64,000 nucleotides of DNA from Poa pratensis. Its lineage: Eukaryota > Streptophyta > Magnoliopsida > Poales > Poaceae. Both the position numbers and the translations under genes were made by a program. Shown piece after piece: positions 53,861-63,492 of this stretch. Position 1 is the first letter of the stretch, and the number at the start of each line of letters is the position of its first letter. The stretch spans positions 4,969,726 through 5,033,725 of the forward strand of contig CAMZMU010000035.1 in NCBI GenBank assembly GCA_947311845.1. Reading direction: 5' to 3'. The notes beneath the pieces are model-generated. The model was not told where the DNA came from, did no database searches, and saw nothing but the letters and a program-made list of their open reading frames with translations.

Positions 53861-56800
53861 ATGTCCTCCGAGGCCGGCCCTTCTAAGCACATGAGCGTCG
53901 ACGAAGAAGCTAGAAAAAGGAACACGTCGTTCTGGGAAGTGAACCCGGAGATGGAGGAGACGGAGGCCGCCGCACTGGCTCGTGACGGCGATGAGGACTT
54001 TCAGTTAGAGGAGGCCGAAACCACCACCACCGATGGAGATGACGACACCACCACGGATGTCGGGGGTGGCGACCACACGGATGTCGGGGGTGGTGGTAGT
54101 AACCCGCCGGCCGCTAAGAGGCTTAAGAAGCCGAGGAAGGACCGGACACCGCAAGCGGTCGGCATCGTCACAGACACCTTCACTAAGGTCTCCGTAAGTG
54201 GCAAACCACTGGAGCCTAGGAACATCGCCAAAGGGTACGGCATGCAACTAGGGTGCATCCTCCGGGAGCATGCATCGATCAACACGTATGACCTCAGGAA
54301 TCCGGAGAATCAGGCTTTGCGCAATGACCTCCTCAAGAAGCTTCATCAACGATATATTTTCCCGGCTGATGGAAACAAAAAGGTGGACAACTTCGCCATC
54401 ACGAAGATGAATACTGCCTTGACAAGCTGGAGAGGCCGGGTGAAGGCGAAGATTCTTAAAAAGGGTCTTAGCTGGGAGGAGATCAGGGCCAAAGAGCCGT
54501 ACCTCGAGGAAGTTGAGTTCGATATATTCAAGGCGTCCTTGTCGTCTCCGGAGGCTGTAAAATGGACCGAGTGGGGGAAGAACATGCGGGCACTGAACTT
54601 AGGTAACCACCATTTGGGAAGTGGCGGTTACGAAGGAAAAAAACCCATTTGGGACAAGGAGGATGCCGAGGTTGCGAGACTTGGGAAAGAGAACCCGTGG
54701 CATAAATTCACGGACGAGCAAATTAGGAACTTTGTTCGGTCCCGCTACTATCTGAAGCCGGGGACGGGGGAATTCGTTACCGACTATGAAGATGTGTTGG
54801 AATTCGAGAAAAAGCTGGTAAGGAACTTAATTACCATTTGCGTTGATTTCTACATGGGGTTCACGTTTATTTCCTTTGTCCGCAGGCGGCTGAGTTGGTG
54901 ATTGAGGCTGAGGCCGCAGTCCCAGGAGCCTCCGGCCGGCCCGTGGGACACGACTTTCAACCGGGTGATGAACGTTCACAAGGGGAGGGACAAGTCAAAG
55001 CCGCCGACGTCAGCTGGCCGTGTGACGGCTTTGGTACGGCGATGAAGTTCACCGAGTACTACAGCACGGACACCGACAAGAAAAAGGAGAGGAGGAGGCC
55101 GGCTAAGATAGAGCCGAGGTTCTCGAGCTAAGGAAGAAGCTGGACGCACTAGAGGCCGAGAAGGTGGACTCCAGCGTGGTGGACAAGCTAGTGGCCGAGA
55201 AGGTGGAAGAGAAGCTCCGGGCTTTGTTACCCGATGCATTGGTGCAGGGGATAACTGCTTGGCATGCGGGAGGTCAACAGGGGCCGATACACGTGCCCAG
55301 CTTCGCCGGCAGCACCTCCAGCAATAACGTGTCGCCGGTCCTGCCGACCCCACCGGTGCCCCTGCCGTGGAGCAACATACACCAACGCCGGAGAATAATG
55401 ATAATGCACACGAGCGGCCGGAGATTGATAGGCCGGCCGCCGGCACCGGCGCCCTTGTCTCGACATTAGCCGAGCTCAACGCCGTCACCAAGGTAACTAA
55501 TTAGTATGTGTGTGTGAGGCAATGGAAACATATATGTATGATCATGAATATGTATGATACATTGTGTGTGAGACTATATATGCCTTATCTCATGGTGCCC
55601 GCTATGTGTTGACTCCCAGGACATGCCTTGCATACTCCTGCATAGGGTGGGGGCCGACGGCGAGTTGAAGGAAGTCGCAAGGGCCTCGACCGTACAACCT
55701 TTGACCCGCGATATCCACACGTCCGAATGAGCGAGCTCGTGATGAAAGTAAATGTGAAGGAGGTACTGCCTGAGTTCTGTGACATCGACCCCCCTAAGCA
55801 ACCTCAGGGAGCCGAGAAACACATGAAGCTTGGCGAATGCGGGCAGTGGATGCTGGAATGGCCGAAGACCCAAATTCGTCTTGGGGATGTTCTTCAAGGG
55901 GCCAGGCGCACCGGCGGCGCCACCTCGAGGCCCCGAGCCCCGATCGTTCGGCCCCCGCCGAGGCGGACAAAAAAAGATGCTGCGGATGAACCGGCGCCAC
56001 AAGCAGCCGTCACCACCACCCAGACGGAACCGCCGGCCGGAAGCTACCGCCGGTCGCCCCACCACCGGCCGGAAGCTACCGCCGCCGGTCATCGCCGCCA
56101 CCAACCGCCACAAACAGTTGTTGGGAACGTCTTCCCCGCAACCGTCCAAGGTTAGTTCTGACTTTCCGAATTCCCCGACTTTCCGACTTTCCCGACTAAC
56201 GGATGTGCTATTGTTTATGTTTTAGGACAAAGCCGTTGCACCTCAACTTGGTGGCAACGACGACAATGTTGAGGAGGATGATGATAATGATGTAAACGTC
56301 GATGACTACATCAACACTGGCGCCGCCGCGGATGATATGTTCATGCCTCTTATGGATGAAGAACCCTTCCGCGACCACCACATTCAACCTGCTCGTCCCA
56401 CTTCATGCACACAGCGCCTGGCCTTCACCGACACGCCTCCGGATGCCGGCGATCATCAAGCTCAACCGGGTAACATTTTCAGCCCTACCACACTGAAAGA
56501 AACAGTTAAAGCGGGGTTCACTGCACCCCCACAATCCCCAGAGAAGAAGAAAAAGAAGAGTCATCAAAGGAAGAGAAAAGCATCCTCTGCGAGCCAGCAA
56601 GATCCTAAGATCCGGGGTCCTGAAGACACGAATCCACAAGGCTACTCCAGAGTTCATGAAGCTGGTAAATCTATCTTGTCCGGGGACATGCTCCGCCTTG
56701 CAGAAGGACCCATGATTACTTTGCAGAATAGTATCTTGTATCTAGAGGAGACCCTTCTTAAAGAGAAGAACCCAGGTTACCCGGCGTTCTCGGTCAAGGT

Positions 56801-58056
56801 GCCAAAAGAGTTGGTGGACTTCGTCCAGGAAGACCCCGCAGATGTGTTCTTCATAGCGTACGAGGACATCTTCAACCTGTATCACTCCAAACGGCTGGAC
56901 TATAACATGGTCCGCCTATATGCGCTCGATGCGGCGATGAAGATCAGGAGAGATGATACCCCGTACATCGCGATAGTGGATCCCTACTACATGCGCGACA
57001 GCCATCTGGTGGAAGGATCAACAACACGGGAAACGGCCAAGGAGTACCTCGTTAGGGTCTTCCTGGCCAACAAGGAGAAGACCGCCCTTCTTCTGCCTTA
57101 CTTTTTCGAGTAAGTACACATCTGCTCGCCACCGTCCTATCTTATGTCTTCTTGTACATTTCTTCCATCGCTGATCCTTTGTCCAACATTCTGCTTCAAT
57201 TGTGTTGAGCAGGGACAAGTACTGCGCACTCATCCACGTATCCCCGAGGTGGTCCGTTGCCACTTATTTGGACTCGGGGAATAAATCCCAGCCGAGATCA
57301 TACAACAGAATAAAGGGTGTTCTCGATGACGCTCTCGAGGCCTATGCCAAAAAGGGCGGCCCCTTCCATAAGAAGTCGGAATTTTTCACGGAGGACGACA
57401 ACACACACAAGTTCTTGCATGGGACCGGATTCCATTGCGTCAAGCAACTGGATGGCAGTGTGATGGAGGCCTACTATGCCCTCCGTCACCTTAAAACGAT
57501 TGTCCGGGATTGCGAGAAAACGAAGATTGCATCTAATCTCGCAGAATACACCAAAATGGCGGAAGGTCTCACCGATGCTGATTATAGACAAGACTTCCAT
57601 CGCATCCGGCTGCAGTTAACAAATATCATCCTCGACGATGTCATGCACGCCTCAGGGTCCTTCCACTTCCGCTTCGGTACGTAGGATGTATTATAAAAGA
57701 TAGCCTTGCTAAGCATTACTAGCTAGTGTGTACTTTTTTGTAGAAGTGCATGTGTAGGGTTATATATTATATATGCTATGCTATGAAACCCAAATAGGAT
57801 AGCCATATGATTTCCAACCATGACAACATTGATTGATCGTCTTGCCTCTATACTTAGATGAACAAATTATACTCTATGTATATCACTAACCAATATATAT
57901 CCCAATCCATCTTCAGCGTTGTCTCAGAAGGAAATGGAAGAACGACTAGCGGCGCAGAATGACACCAGGGAGTGGAGGACGAAAGGGGCATTCTACCGTT
58001 CCCGGCGCCGCTCAAGAAGAGGAAGCCATGATCATGCTCCATCATCGCGGCGGTGA
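53861..58056 (+). pseudogene. CACTA second gene: Transposase_24-like N-terminus, Ulp1-like C-terminus
   Basis: Exon 1 53861-54817 (KGYGMQLGCILREHASINTY, LTSWRGRVKAKILKKG, HHLGSGGYEGKKPIWDKED), intron 54818-54885 (GTAAGG/CGCAG), then 54886-55131. After a shift: LRKKLDALEAEKV coiled coil and LVAEKVEEKLRALLP to about 55494. Next exon from about 55618 (DMPCILLHRVGADGELKEVA), a shift near 55727, Pro-rich linker. Later exons: 56225-57109, 57213-57676, 57917-58056 (GT-AG introns with consistent frames). The region YIAIVDPYYM, ALIHVSPRWSVATYLDSGN and SVMEAYYALRHL resembles the C48 (Ulp1) protease fold common in grass CACTA second genes. By alignment from memory its catalytic His and Cys are replaced. 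At least three frameshifts. The TNPA-like role is inferred from position. Confidence 0.75.
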
Positions 58057-58335
58057 CAACTTCATTTGTACTAAGACTTGTGTGTGACATGAGATGAACC
58101 TTTGTACCAATTAAGACTTGTGTGACATGATCGAGATGGAACTTTTGTAGACTTGTGCTTTGGCACTTGTCACTATATGCATGTATGTATCTTGGGCTCT
58201 AAGTGTTTGTCATGACATAGTAATGTGTTTGTTTTCATATACCGTGTCAAATATATTATTGTTTCTATTATTCCTGTATTTCCTGTAATATACCTGTATT
58301 TGTAGGAAAATAAGAATTTCTGTATTTCTGGAAAA

Positions 58336-58590
58336 AAACTTTTGTGGCGCATCATTTATTTTTTGTGGCGCACCGGCAAAAGGTGCGCCACAGAATTCTC
58401 TGCATGTGGCCTACCCAGATATTTCTGTGGCGCACGCTTCTGGTGCGCCACAGAAAGTTGGTTTCTGTGGCTCATGCACGCGGTGCGCCACAGAAATAAA
58501 TATTTTAGTGGCGAGGATTCTGTGGCGCACCCAGGAATTCTGCGGATGCGCCACAGAATTAGATTTTGGTGTGCCACTATTAACCCTTTT
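58336..58590. repeat. Right subterminal repeats of the CACTA
   Basis: Five or more TTCTGTGGCGCA / TGCGCCACAGAA units in alternating orientation, up to the terminus at 58600. Confidence 0.92.
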
Positions 58591-58680
58591 CCCACTAGTG
58601 TTAAATAATTACAAGATATAACAAAAATAAATTTAAAGTTTAGTGCACACAAGAATAGAAACTTAAACGCTATGCTCCCC

Positions 58681-58693
58681 GCAACGGCGCCAG
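58681..58693 (-). other. Primer-binding site of the LTR element
   Basis: The minus strand reads CTGGCGCCGTTGC beginning about ten bases inside the LTR end. TGGCGCC is a common PBS start of plant LTR elements, and it proves the minus orientation of 42205-61284. Confidence 0.8.
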
Positions 58694-59105
58694 AAAAGTA
58701 ATTGATAACCCCCAAGACCAGGGGATCACTGTAGCACATCTCAATGTGGAAGTAGGGTATCGATCCATTGGAGCAAGAAGAAAAGTTATCTATTCCCTAC
58801 AACTAAAGTGTCACAAGTTTTAGTTGATGATGCACTAAACAGGTTTAAAGAACAAGATGGTTGATTTAATGGATGCAAGTTTAATGTAACAAAACAAGAA
58901 TGTAAAAGTGTCCCAATCCTATTCAATGCAAGAAGACAAGACAAATGTTTTCTTTTATAAAAAAAATGGACATGAGTTCATGGGTTCACTCAATCCTCTC
59001 TCTCCCATCTATGGTGATTATCATGTTATAGATAAAAAGTACACACAATTGTCATGCTTTAATGGTAAACTTCTATGACGGCTACATGTCCTAAAACACA
59101 TAGTT

Positions 59106-60164
59106 CACTAGTAGGAAAAGGGCTTTAGTGGCGCACCTTTTTGACATTCTGTGGCGCACCCACCGTGCGCCACAGAAATATTTATGTGGCGCACCCCCCA
59201 CCGTGCGCCACAGAATCTAGATCTAGCCGCCCAAATTTCACCGGAATTTCGTTTCGTCGGAGCTCGTCGGAGGCAGCACCGGGCTTGGCCATAGGTGGGT
59301 GGAGGAGGGAGTCGTCGGAGGTTGGTGGAGGATGGTGGTCGTCGGAGGTCGCCGGAGGTGGTGGAGGAGGTCGTCGGAGGTGGAGAAGGTCGTCGGGGTG
59401 TGAAGGAGGAGGTGGAGGAGAAGGTGGAGGAGGAGGAGGGAGAGGAGGAGGAGGAGGAGAGAAGAAGTGGAGGAGAAGGAGAGGACAAGTGGAGGAGAAG
59501 AGAGGACAAGTGGAGGAGAAGGAGGATGGAGGAAAAAGGGAGAGGAGAACTGGAGGAGAAGGAGAGGAGAAGGGGAAAAGAGAGGGAGAAGAAGGGGAAA
59601 AGAGAGGGAGAAGAAGGGGCCCGGCCGGCGGGTTTCAAATTTTGAATCCCGCCAACAATTATGTGGCGCATCCTCGGCCCATGCGCCACAAAAAAAAATT
59701 CTTTCTTTTTTTCCTTTTTTTTGATTTTGCTGCGAAAATCATCTGTTTGAAATAACTTTTTTCATTTGGAATTTGAGGAATCTGTGAATTGCTGACCGGG
59801 TAAACCAAGCTTGGTTTACTTCCTACAAGACTAAAAAGGTGATCCACAGGGGGGGTGGGATCTGAAGAAGAAAATCCACCTTTCTGTGGCGCACCGAGCC
59901 ATGTGCGCCACATTTTTTTTTCAAATTTCACCCGCCCCCCAGATGACTTTCTGTGGCGCACCTGGCCATGACTTTCTGTGGCGCACCAGGCTTGGTGCAT
60001 CACAGAAAGTCTAATTTCTGTGGCGCATGTGGTTTAGTGCGCCACAGAAATGTGACTTTCTGTGGCGCACCGGGCTTGGTGCGTCACAGAAAAATATTTC
60101 TGTGGCGCACGGAAATTGGTGCGCCACAGAAAGTCATATTTCTATAAGCTTTTCTCTACTAGTG
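59106..60164. mobile_element. Non-autonomous CACTA transposon, 1.06 kb
   Basis: Starts CACTAGTAGGAAAAGGGC and ends, inverted, CACTAGTAGAGAAAAGC. GTT is duplicated at 59103-59105 and 60165-60167. Subterminal TTCTGTGGCGCA motifs at both ends are the same as in the 10.9-kb CACTA, so that family's transposase could have mobilised it. The centre is purine-rich low-complexity sequence without a gene. Confidence 0.95.
59290..59630 (+). repeat. About 340-bp G/A-rich (polypurine) tract
   Basis: Composed nearly only of GGAGGAGAAG, GGAGGTGG and AGAGGGAGAAG units on the plus strand. The last 180 bases are almost pure purine. The long open frames here (Arg/Glu/Gly on plus, Ser/Pro/Leu on minus) are translations of this repeat and not genes. 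Confidence 0.9.
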
Positions 60165-61284
60165 GTTGAAAGAAAATAATCATTTGTGTTGCTAGGTCAC
60201 CCTCTTAAGGCTAGCGTGGTTGCTGTCACAGCCACATCATACTTCTCCCTTTTTACCCCCAGATAAAGGATGTTGGGCGGTACTGTGTCACTCAATACCT
60301 ATGACTATGTCACATCGGCCATCCTGTACCCACATATATTATACTTCTTAATGGACAATATTCTAAACACTAGTGCAATGATTCATATATCGTGTGCATG
60401 ACCACATCTCTCTTATCTATCTCCACTTGGTGGTGTCAATCACCTCATGACATAGATAAACAAGGCATTTTGCATAAATCAAACCATCACATGCATCATA
60501 GAATATCTCCAAAGTATGACAAATCATAAAAGATCCAACACGACGGTAAATGTATAAAAATATCATCTCATACCACAATATCCACCATAGGAATTACATA
60601 CATAGATCCATACTCATGCAAGGCACATCATATGGACTTCAACAATGATCATACATAGAGAGATTAGATCAAGTTACCACCACAAACCCAAGGTCCAGGG
60701 GTGGACTACTCCCCCTTCATCATGGTGACGATGGTGGAGACGTTGGAGAAGATAGAGACCACCCCGGCAGAGCCCCGTCGGAATTTTCCCCCTCCAATCT
60801 GCAACTCCAGATCTTGTTTCGTGGTTTCTGTGTTTCGGCGGCGCTCCCTCCGAAAGCCTTCGGGGGGCTATTTTATAGTTGTTTTTAGGTCAAGACGGAG
60901 GCTCGGGAAAAAAGATCGACGACAACGGAGCCACGAGGGCCCAGATGGTGGGTCCCATGCGGCCAAGCAATCTGGCCGCGTGGGCCCCCCTCTTCTGGCC
61001 CTCGGGGTCCGTTTGTTCGCTTTCTTCGCTCCCACGTTTTGTTCCTTCAAAAAACTGATGCTCGTAAATTTCCAGGTCATTTGGACGTCGTTTGGGTCCC
61101 TGAAACATCAAAATATAGAAAATAGGGTTTTCTGCGTGTGCAGGGCTAATTCCAGAAAAATAGGCAAACTATGAAATATTCCCAAAATCAATATAAAACA
61201 ATGATATAACCCTTATATGATGCTAATATGATTGAAATATAAGTAATACAATGCAAAGTTTATGTATGTATTTTACATGCATCA

Positions 61285-62696
61285 AGTGCTCAAGGCAAAG
61301 TACTTTCCCCACTGCTATGTCCTTGATGCACAACCGAGCAGCGGAATGTCTTACACTTGGAGGAGTGTGCTGAAGGGAATTGAGCTGCTAAAGGAGGTGT
61401 AGTGAGACGGGTCGGCGATGGGCAAACTATTGACTTGTGGAGTGACCATGGTTCCCAAGGAAATGGAACAGGCTTCCTATCACAAGAAAAGGGCATGCGG
61501 TTTTGACAAGGGTCAGCGAACTCATCGATCCAACTACAGGAGTGTGGGATAAAGAACTAGTGGAGAACATTTTCCTGCCGGTCGACTCTCGTACGATCCT
61601 AGCAATCCCTCTACGAGATGGTATGGAAGACTTCTGGGCCTGGTTCTATGAACCAAAAGGTCACTTCTCAGTAAAGTCAGCTTATAGACTGCATCGGCAA
61701 ATCCTCGGGTCAATAGTCCAGACTACAATGGGGAAAACTCAGCTGAGACTGCAGCCTTTAACTGGTACGATATCTGGAATAGCCCATGCCCTCCAAATGT
61801 TAAAGTTTTCCTCTGGAGAATTGCCCACAGTAGCCTACCGGTGAGGTGGAGTATTGCACGTCGAGGCCTCGAGGCTGATCCACCCTGTCCTGTTTGTAAG
61901 CGTCTCAATGAAGACGGCGCTCATATGCTTTTTCGATGCAAAGGGTTCGATCGGTGTGGATGCTCCTGGGAATGGAAGATATCCGATGCAAACTCCTCTC
62001 TTGCTTAGGCCCAAAGCAGGTTCTCTCTGAAGTTATGAAGCTAGAACCAAAGAGGAAAGTGAGATGTATTGCCCTGTTCTGGACTTGGTGGAAGACCCGC
62101 AACAAGGTAAACTCGGAAGGAGCCTCCTGGCGGCCAAATCGGGTGGAGTCACAGGTGTATAGGTTGGCTGGGGAATATGAAGAATCTTTCCTGAAGAAGC
62201 AGAAATCTCAAATTCCTCTACTCCTCGGTGGAAACCTCTAGAAGGTGAAATCCTCAAAATCAATACTGATGGCTGCTTCAATAAATCTGCTGGGAGCGGA
62301 TGATGGGGCTTTGTTGTGAGAAACTCTGATGGAGAGGCTGTGGGGGCGGCAGCTGGCCGTCTAGATCATGCTCAACATGCGTTCCATGCTGAAGCTGAAG
62401 CGTGTAGCAGAGTTCTGCACCTAGTTCAGGACTGGGGTATCTTGCGCTAAACTTTGAAGGCAATGAGACGGGGCCGTGCGGTGTGCTGATCAAGGAAATA
62501 AAGGAGTCTATCTTCCTAAATTTCATCTGTTTGAACATCAAATTCTCACCGAGAAGCTGTAATAGAGTGGCGGACGGCCTCGCTGCTTTTGGTGCGAAGC
62601 TCATGGATGTTCCCCAAGTCACCTGGCCGGGGCATGCTCCTGATTTCGTGCAATGTTATCTAGCCAGCGATCTTGCTGCGCTTGTTGAGTAATGGT
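61285..62696 (+). pseudogene. LINE ORF2, zinc-finger and RNase H part
   Basis: Continues the ORF2 broken at 42204: KAKYFPHCYVLDA and SYTWRSVLKGIELLKEV, then VWDKELVENIFLPVDS and FSVKSAYRLH (zf-RVT neighbourhood). A zinc-finger remnant PPCPVCKRLNEDGAHMLFRC follows in another frame (about 61880). The RNase H-like part has ILKINTDGCFNKSAGSG and DGEAVGAAAGRLDHAQHA (about 62250-62380) and RSCNRVADGLAAFGAKLM (about 62550), ending at 62695. Stops and frameshifts throughout. Confidence 0.85.
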
Positions 62697-62720
62697 TTTC
62701 TGCTGCAGTTTCAAAAAAAA

Positions 62721-62734
62721 AAACTCATCTCCCA
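62721..62734. repeat. LINE target site duplication, right copy (AAACTCATCTCCCA)
   Basis: Matches 37772-37785 perfectly and directly follows the LINE A-tail. Confidence 0.9.
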
Positions 62735-62790
62735 TGGCTACAAAGCTTCACTACACACAAACTCACCTCCCATGGCTCTGAAGTGGTTCT
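62735..62790. repeat. Short tandem duplication of the leader around the start codon
   Basis: CACAAACTCAYCTCCCATGGCT occurs at the LINE junction (62721-62738) and again at 62757-62777, separated by ACAAAGCTTCACTA. Copy A has a single version, so the duplication is private to copy B and created the upstream ATG. Confidence 0.75.
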
Positions 62791-62966
62791 TCGTGGTGAT
62801 CACCTTGATTGCACTCTTTAGTGCAGAGACTGATATGATTCAAGCGGCAGCTAGAGAAATCAAGCCCACAGAACCAACGATGAGCTCCGCCGCCACCGTT
62901 TCTAAGGAGAAGTTGTACATAGCCCCGAAAGGGATGAAAGCCAGCAATGCCGTCATCGCTCCCTGA
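62772..62966 (+). CDS. Small secreted peptide, copy B (64 aa)
   Basis: The ATG at 62772 gives MALKWFFVVITLIALFSAET, an evident signal peptide (cleavage likely near residues 18-27). The mature part is about 40 residues: EIKPTEPTMSSAAT, then SKEKLYIAPKGMKASNAVIAP-like charged and Pro-containing sequence with no cysteine. This start is chosen because it aligns with copy A (35780) and opens a signal peptide; the longer upstream frame is LINE sequence. An upstream ATG at 62734 opens an out-of-frame 15-codon ORF overlapping the true start. The 5' promoter is 25 kb away across the transposons, so normal transcription is doubtful unless the LINE or LTR supplies it. The family is unknown to me; secreted signalling or defence peptide is only a guess. 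Confidence 0.7.
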   Translation: MALKWFFVVITLIALFSAETDMIQAAAREIKPTEPTMSSAATVSKEKLYIAPKGMKASNAVIAP

Positions 62967-63011
62967 GTGCCATGCATTCTCGTCGACTGCAGTGCTTGTA
63001 AGAAGGCATCT

Positions 63012-63030
63012 ATCTTATAAATAAAGGATC
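63012..63030 (+). terminator. Poly(A) signal region of peptide copy B
   Basis: CTTATAAATAAAGGATC lies about 50-60 bases after the stop, at the same place as TAATAAATAAAGATC after copy A (near 36059). Confidence 0.55.
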
Positions 63031-63240
63031 TTCGTGTGTGTGATTTTTCGTCTTTTGATCTATGTGCTCCCGTTCATGTTGTTTGATCTGCATGGTTGGT
63101 GCTCTCAGCCACAAAAACCGAGGTACGATCGATTGTAATGTTTCCAAAATAAATTACAAGCATGCTTGACTGAACCAGAATGTCCGAGTAAACGTCTAGC
63201 TGTTTTCCGTTTGGGGGACAGTCAATTTTTATCCAGTCAA

Positions 63241-63281
63241 AGTCGGCTACGTGACTCTCAAAAAAAAAAGTCGGCTACGTG
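63241..63281 (+). mobile_element. Minimal retroposition scar (15-bp insert, 13-bp TSD)
   Basis: AGTCGGCTACGTG occurs at 63241-63253 and 63269-63281. Between them is only ACTCTC plus an A-run. Copy A has a single uninterrupted version (near 36307-36330). It looks like an extremely 5'-truncated LINE-mediated insertion consisting almost only of the A-tail. Confidence 0.65.
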
Positions 63282-63314
63282 TGGTACCTCGTTGGATGGG
63301 TGAAAATGTTAACG

Positions 63315-63378
63315 GGTGGACTTTTTTTTTTTGAGAACCTGGGTAGATTTTGTCTTTTTGAGCGGAGGTGGACTTTTT
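63315..63378 (-). mobile_element. Possible second short retroposition scar
   Basis: GGTGGACTTTTT occurs at about 63315-63326 and 63367-63378. About 40 bases between them start with T's on the plus strand (A-tail on minus). Simple slippage cannot be excluded. Confidence 0.4.
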
Positions 63379-63492
63379 GTCTTAACGGGCAGGGTTTATG
63401 TTGGGCCTTTTGCTTGCCGGTCACTTTTCTCCCAGTTCGATTCGAGACATGACCTTCTCAAAGCAGCCCACCGCTGGTCAAGGCTATGTCCA

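Larger units (their letters stand above)
47698..58600 (+). mobile_element. CACTA (En/Spm) DNA transposon, 10.9 kb
   Basis: Starts CACTACTAGGAAAAGGG and ends, inverted, CACTAGTGGGAAAAGGG (two mismatches). The 3-bp duplication TTA is at 47695-47697 and 58601-58603. Subterminal arrays of TTCTGTGGCGCA lie at both ends, and there are two genes: a TNP2-type transposase (48676-51998) and a second gene with a Transposase_24-like start and a Ulp1-like end (53861-58056). Frameshifts in both make it defective. It sits in the internal region of the LTR element, between PBS and its Asp/Tyr-rich frame. Confidence 0.95.
42205..61284 (-). mobile_element. Non-autonomous LTR retrotransposon (LARD-like) hosting two CACTAs and a LINE
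   Basis: Target duplication AGTGC at 42200-42204 and 61285-61289; LTRs at 42205-43799 and 58703-61284. The PBS beside the right LTR on the minus strand (CTGGCGCCGTTGC) sets the orientation as minus. After removing the nested elements it is about 7.1 kb (6.7 kb without the LINE piece). No gag-pol is found, only one Asp/Tyr-rich open frame (47184-47678). This matches the large non-autonomous elements (LARDs) of Triticeae; phrases such as CCGGGTTGCCTCCCATAAAG are ones I remember from them. Family name not assigned. Confidence 0.9.
58703..61284 (-). repeat. 5' LTR of the LTR element, split by a CACTA
   Basis: Begins TGATAACCCCCAAG and ends CATGCATCA as its partner does. It is interrupted by 59106-60164. 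Without the insert and one GTT it is about 1.52 kb, matching the partner LTR minus its private 78-bp duplication. Confidence 0.93.
37786..62720 (+). mobile_element. L1-type LINE (about 5.85 kb when later insertions are removed)
   Basis: 5' end at 37786 right after the left target duplication; ORF1 at 38043-39308; ORF2 remnant from 39541 to 42204 and from 61290 to 62695; A-tail at 62713-62720; right target duplication at 62721-62734. A GC-rich 5' leader, complete ORF1 and both target copies indicate a full-length insertion. A 19-kb LTR element with its own nested elements interrupts ORF2 at 42204/61285. ORF2 has many stops and frameshifts. Confidence 0.93.

Noticed and set aside
59108..59755. 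Open frames rich in Gly/Glu/Arg or Ser/Pro/Leu
   Set aside because: Products of the polypurine tract within a non-autonomous CACTA.
62673..62771. 97-codon frame starting upstream of peptide copy B
   Set aside because: The upstream part is LINE ORF2 tail and poly(A) sequence; the signal peptide begins at 62772, matching copy A.
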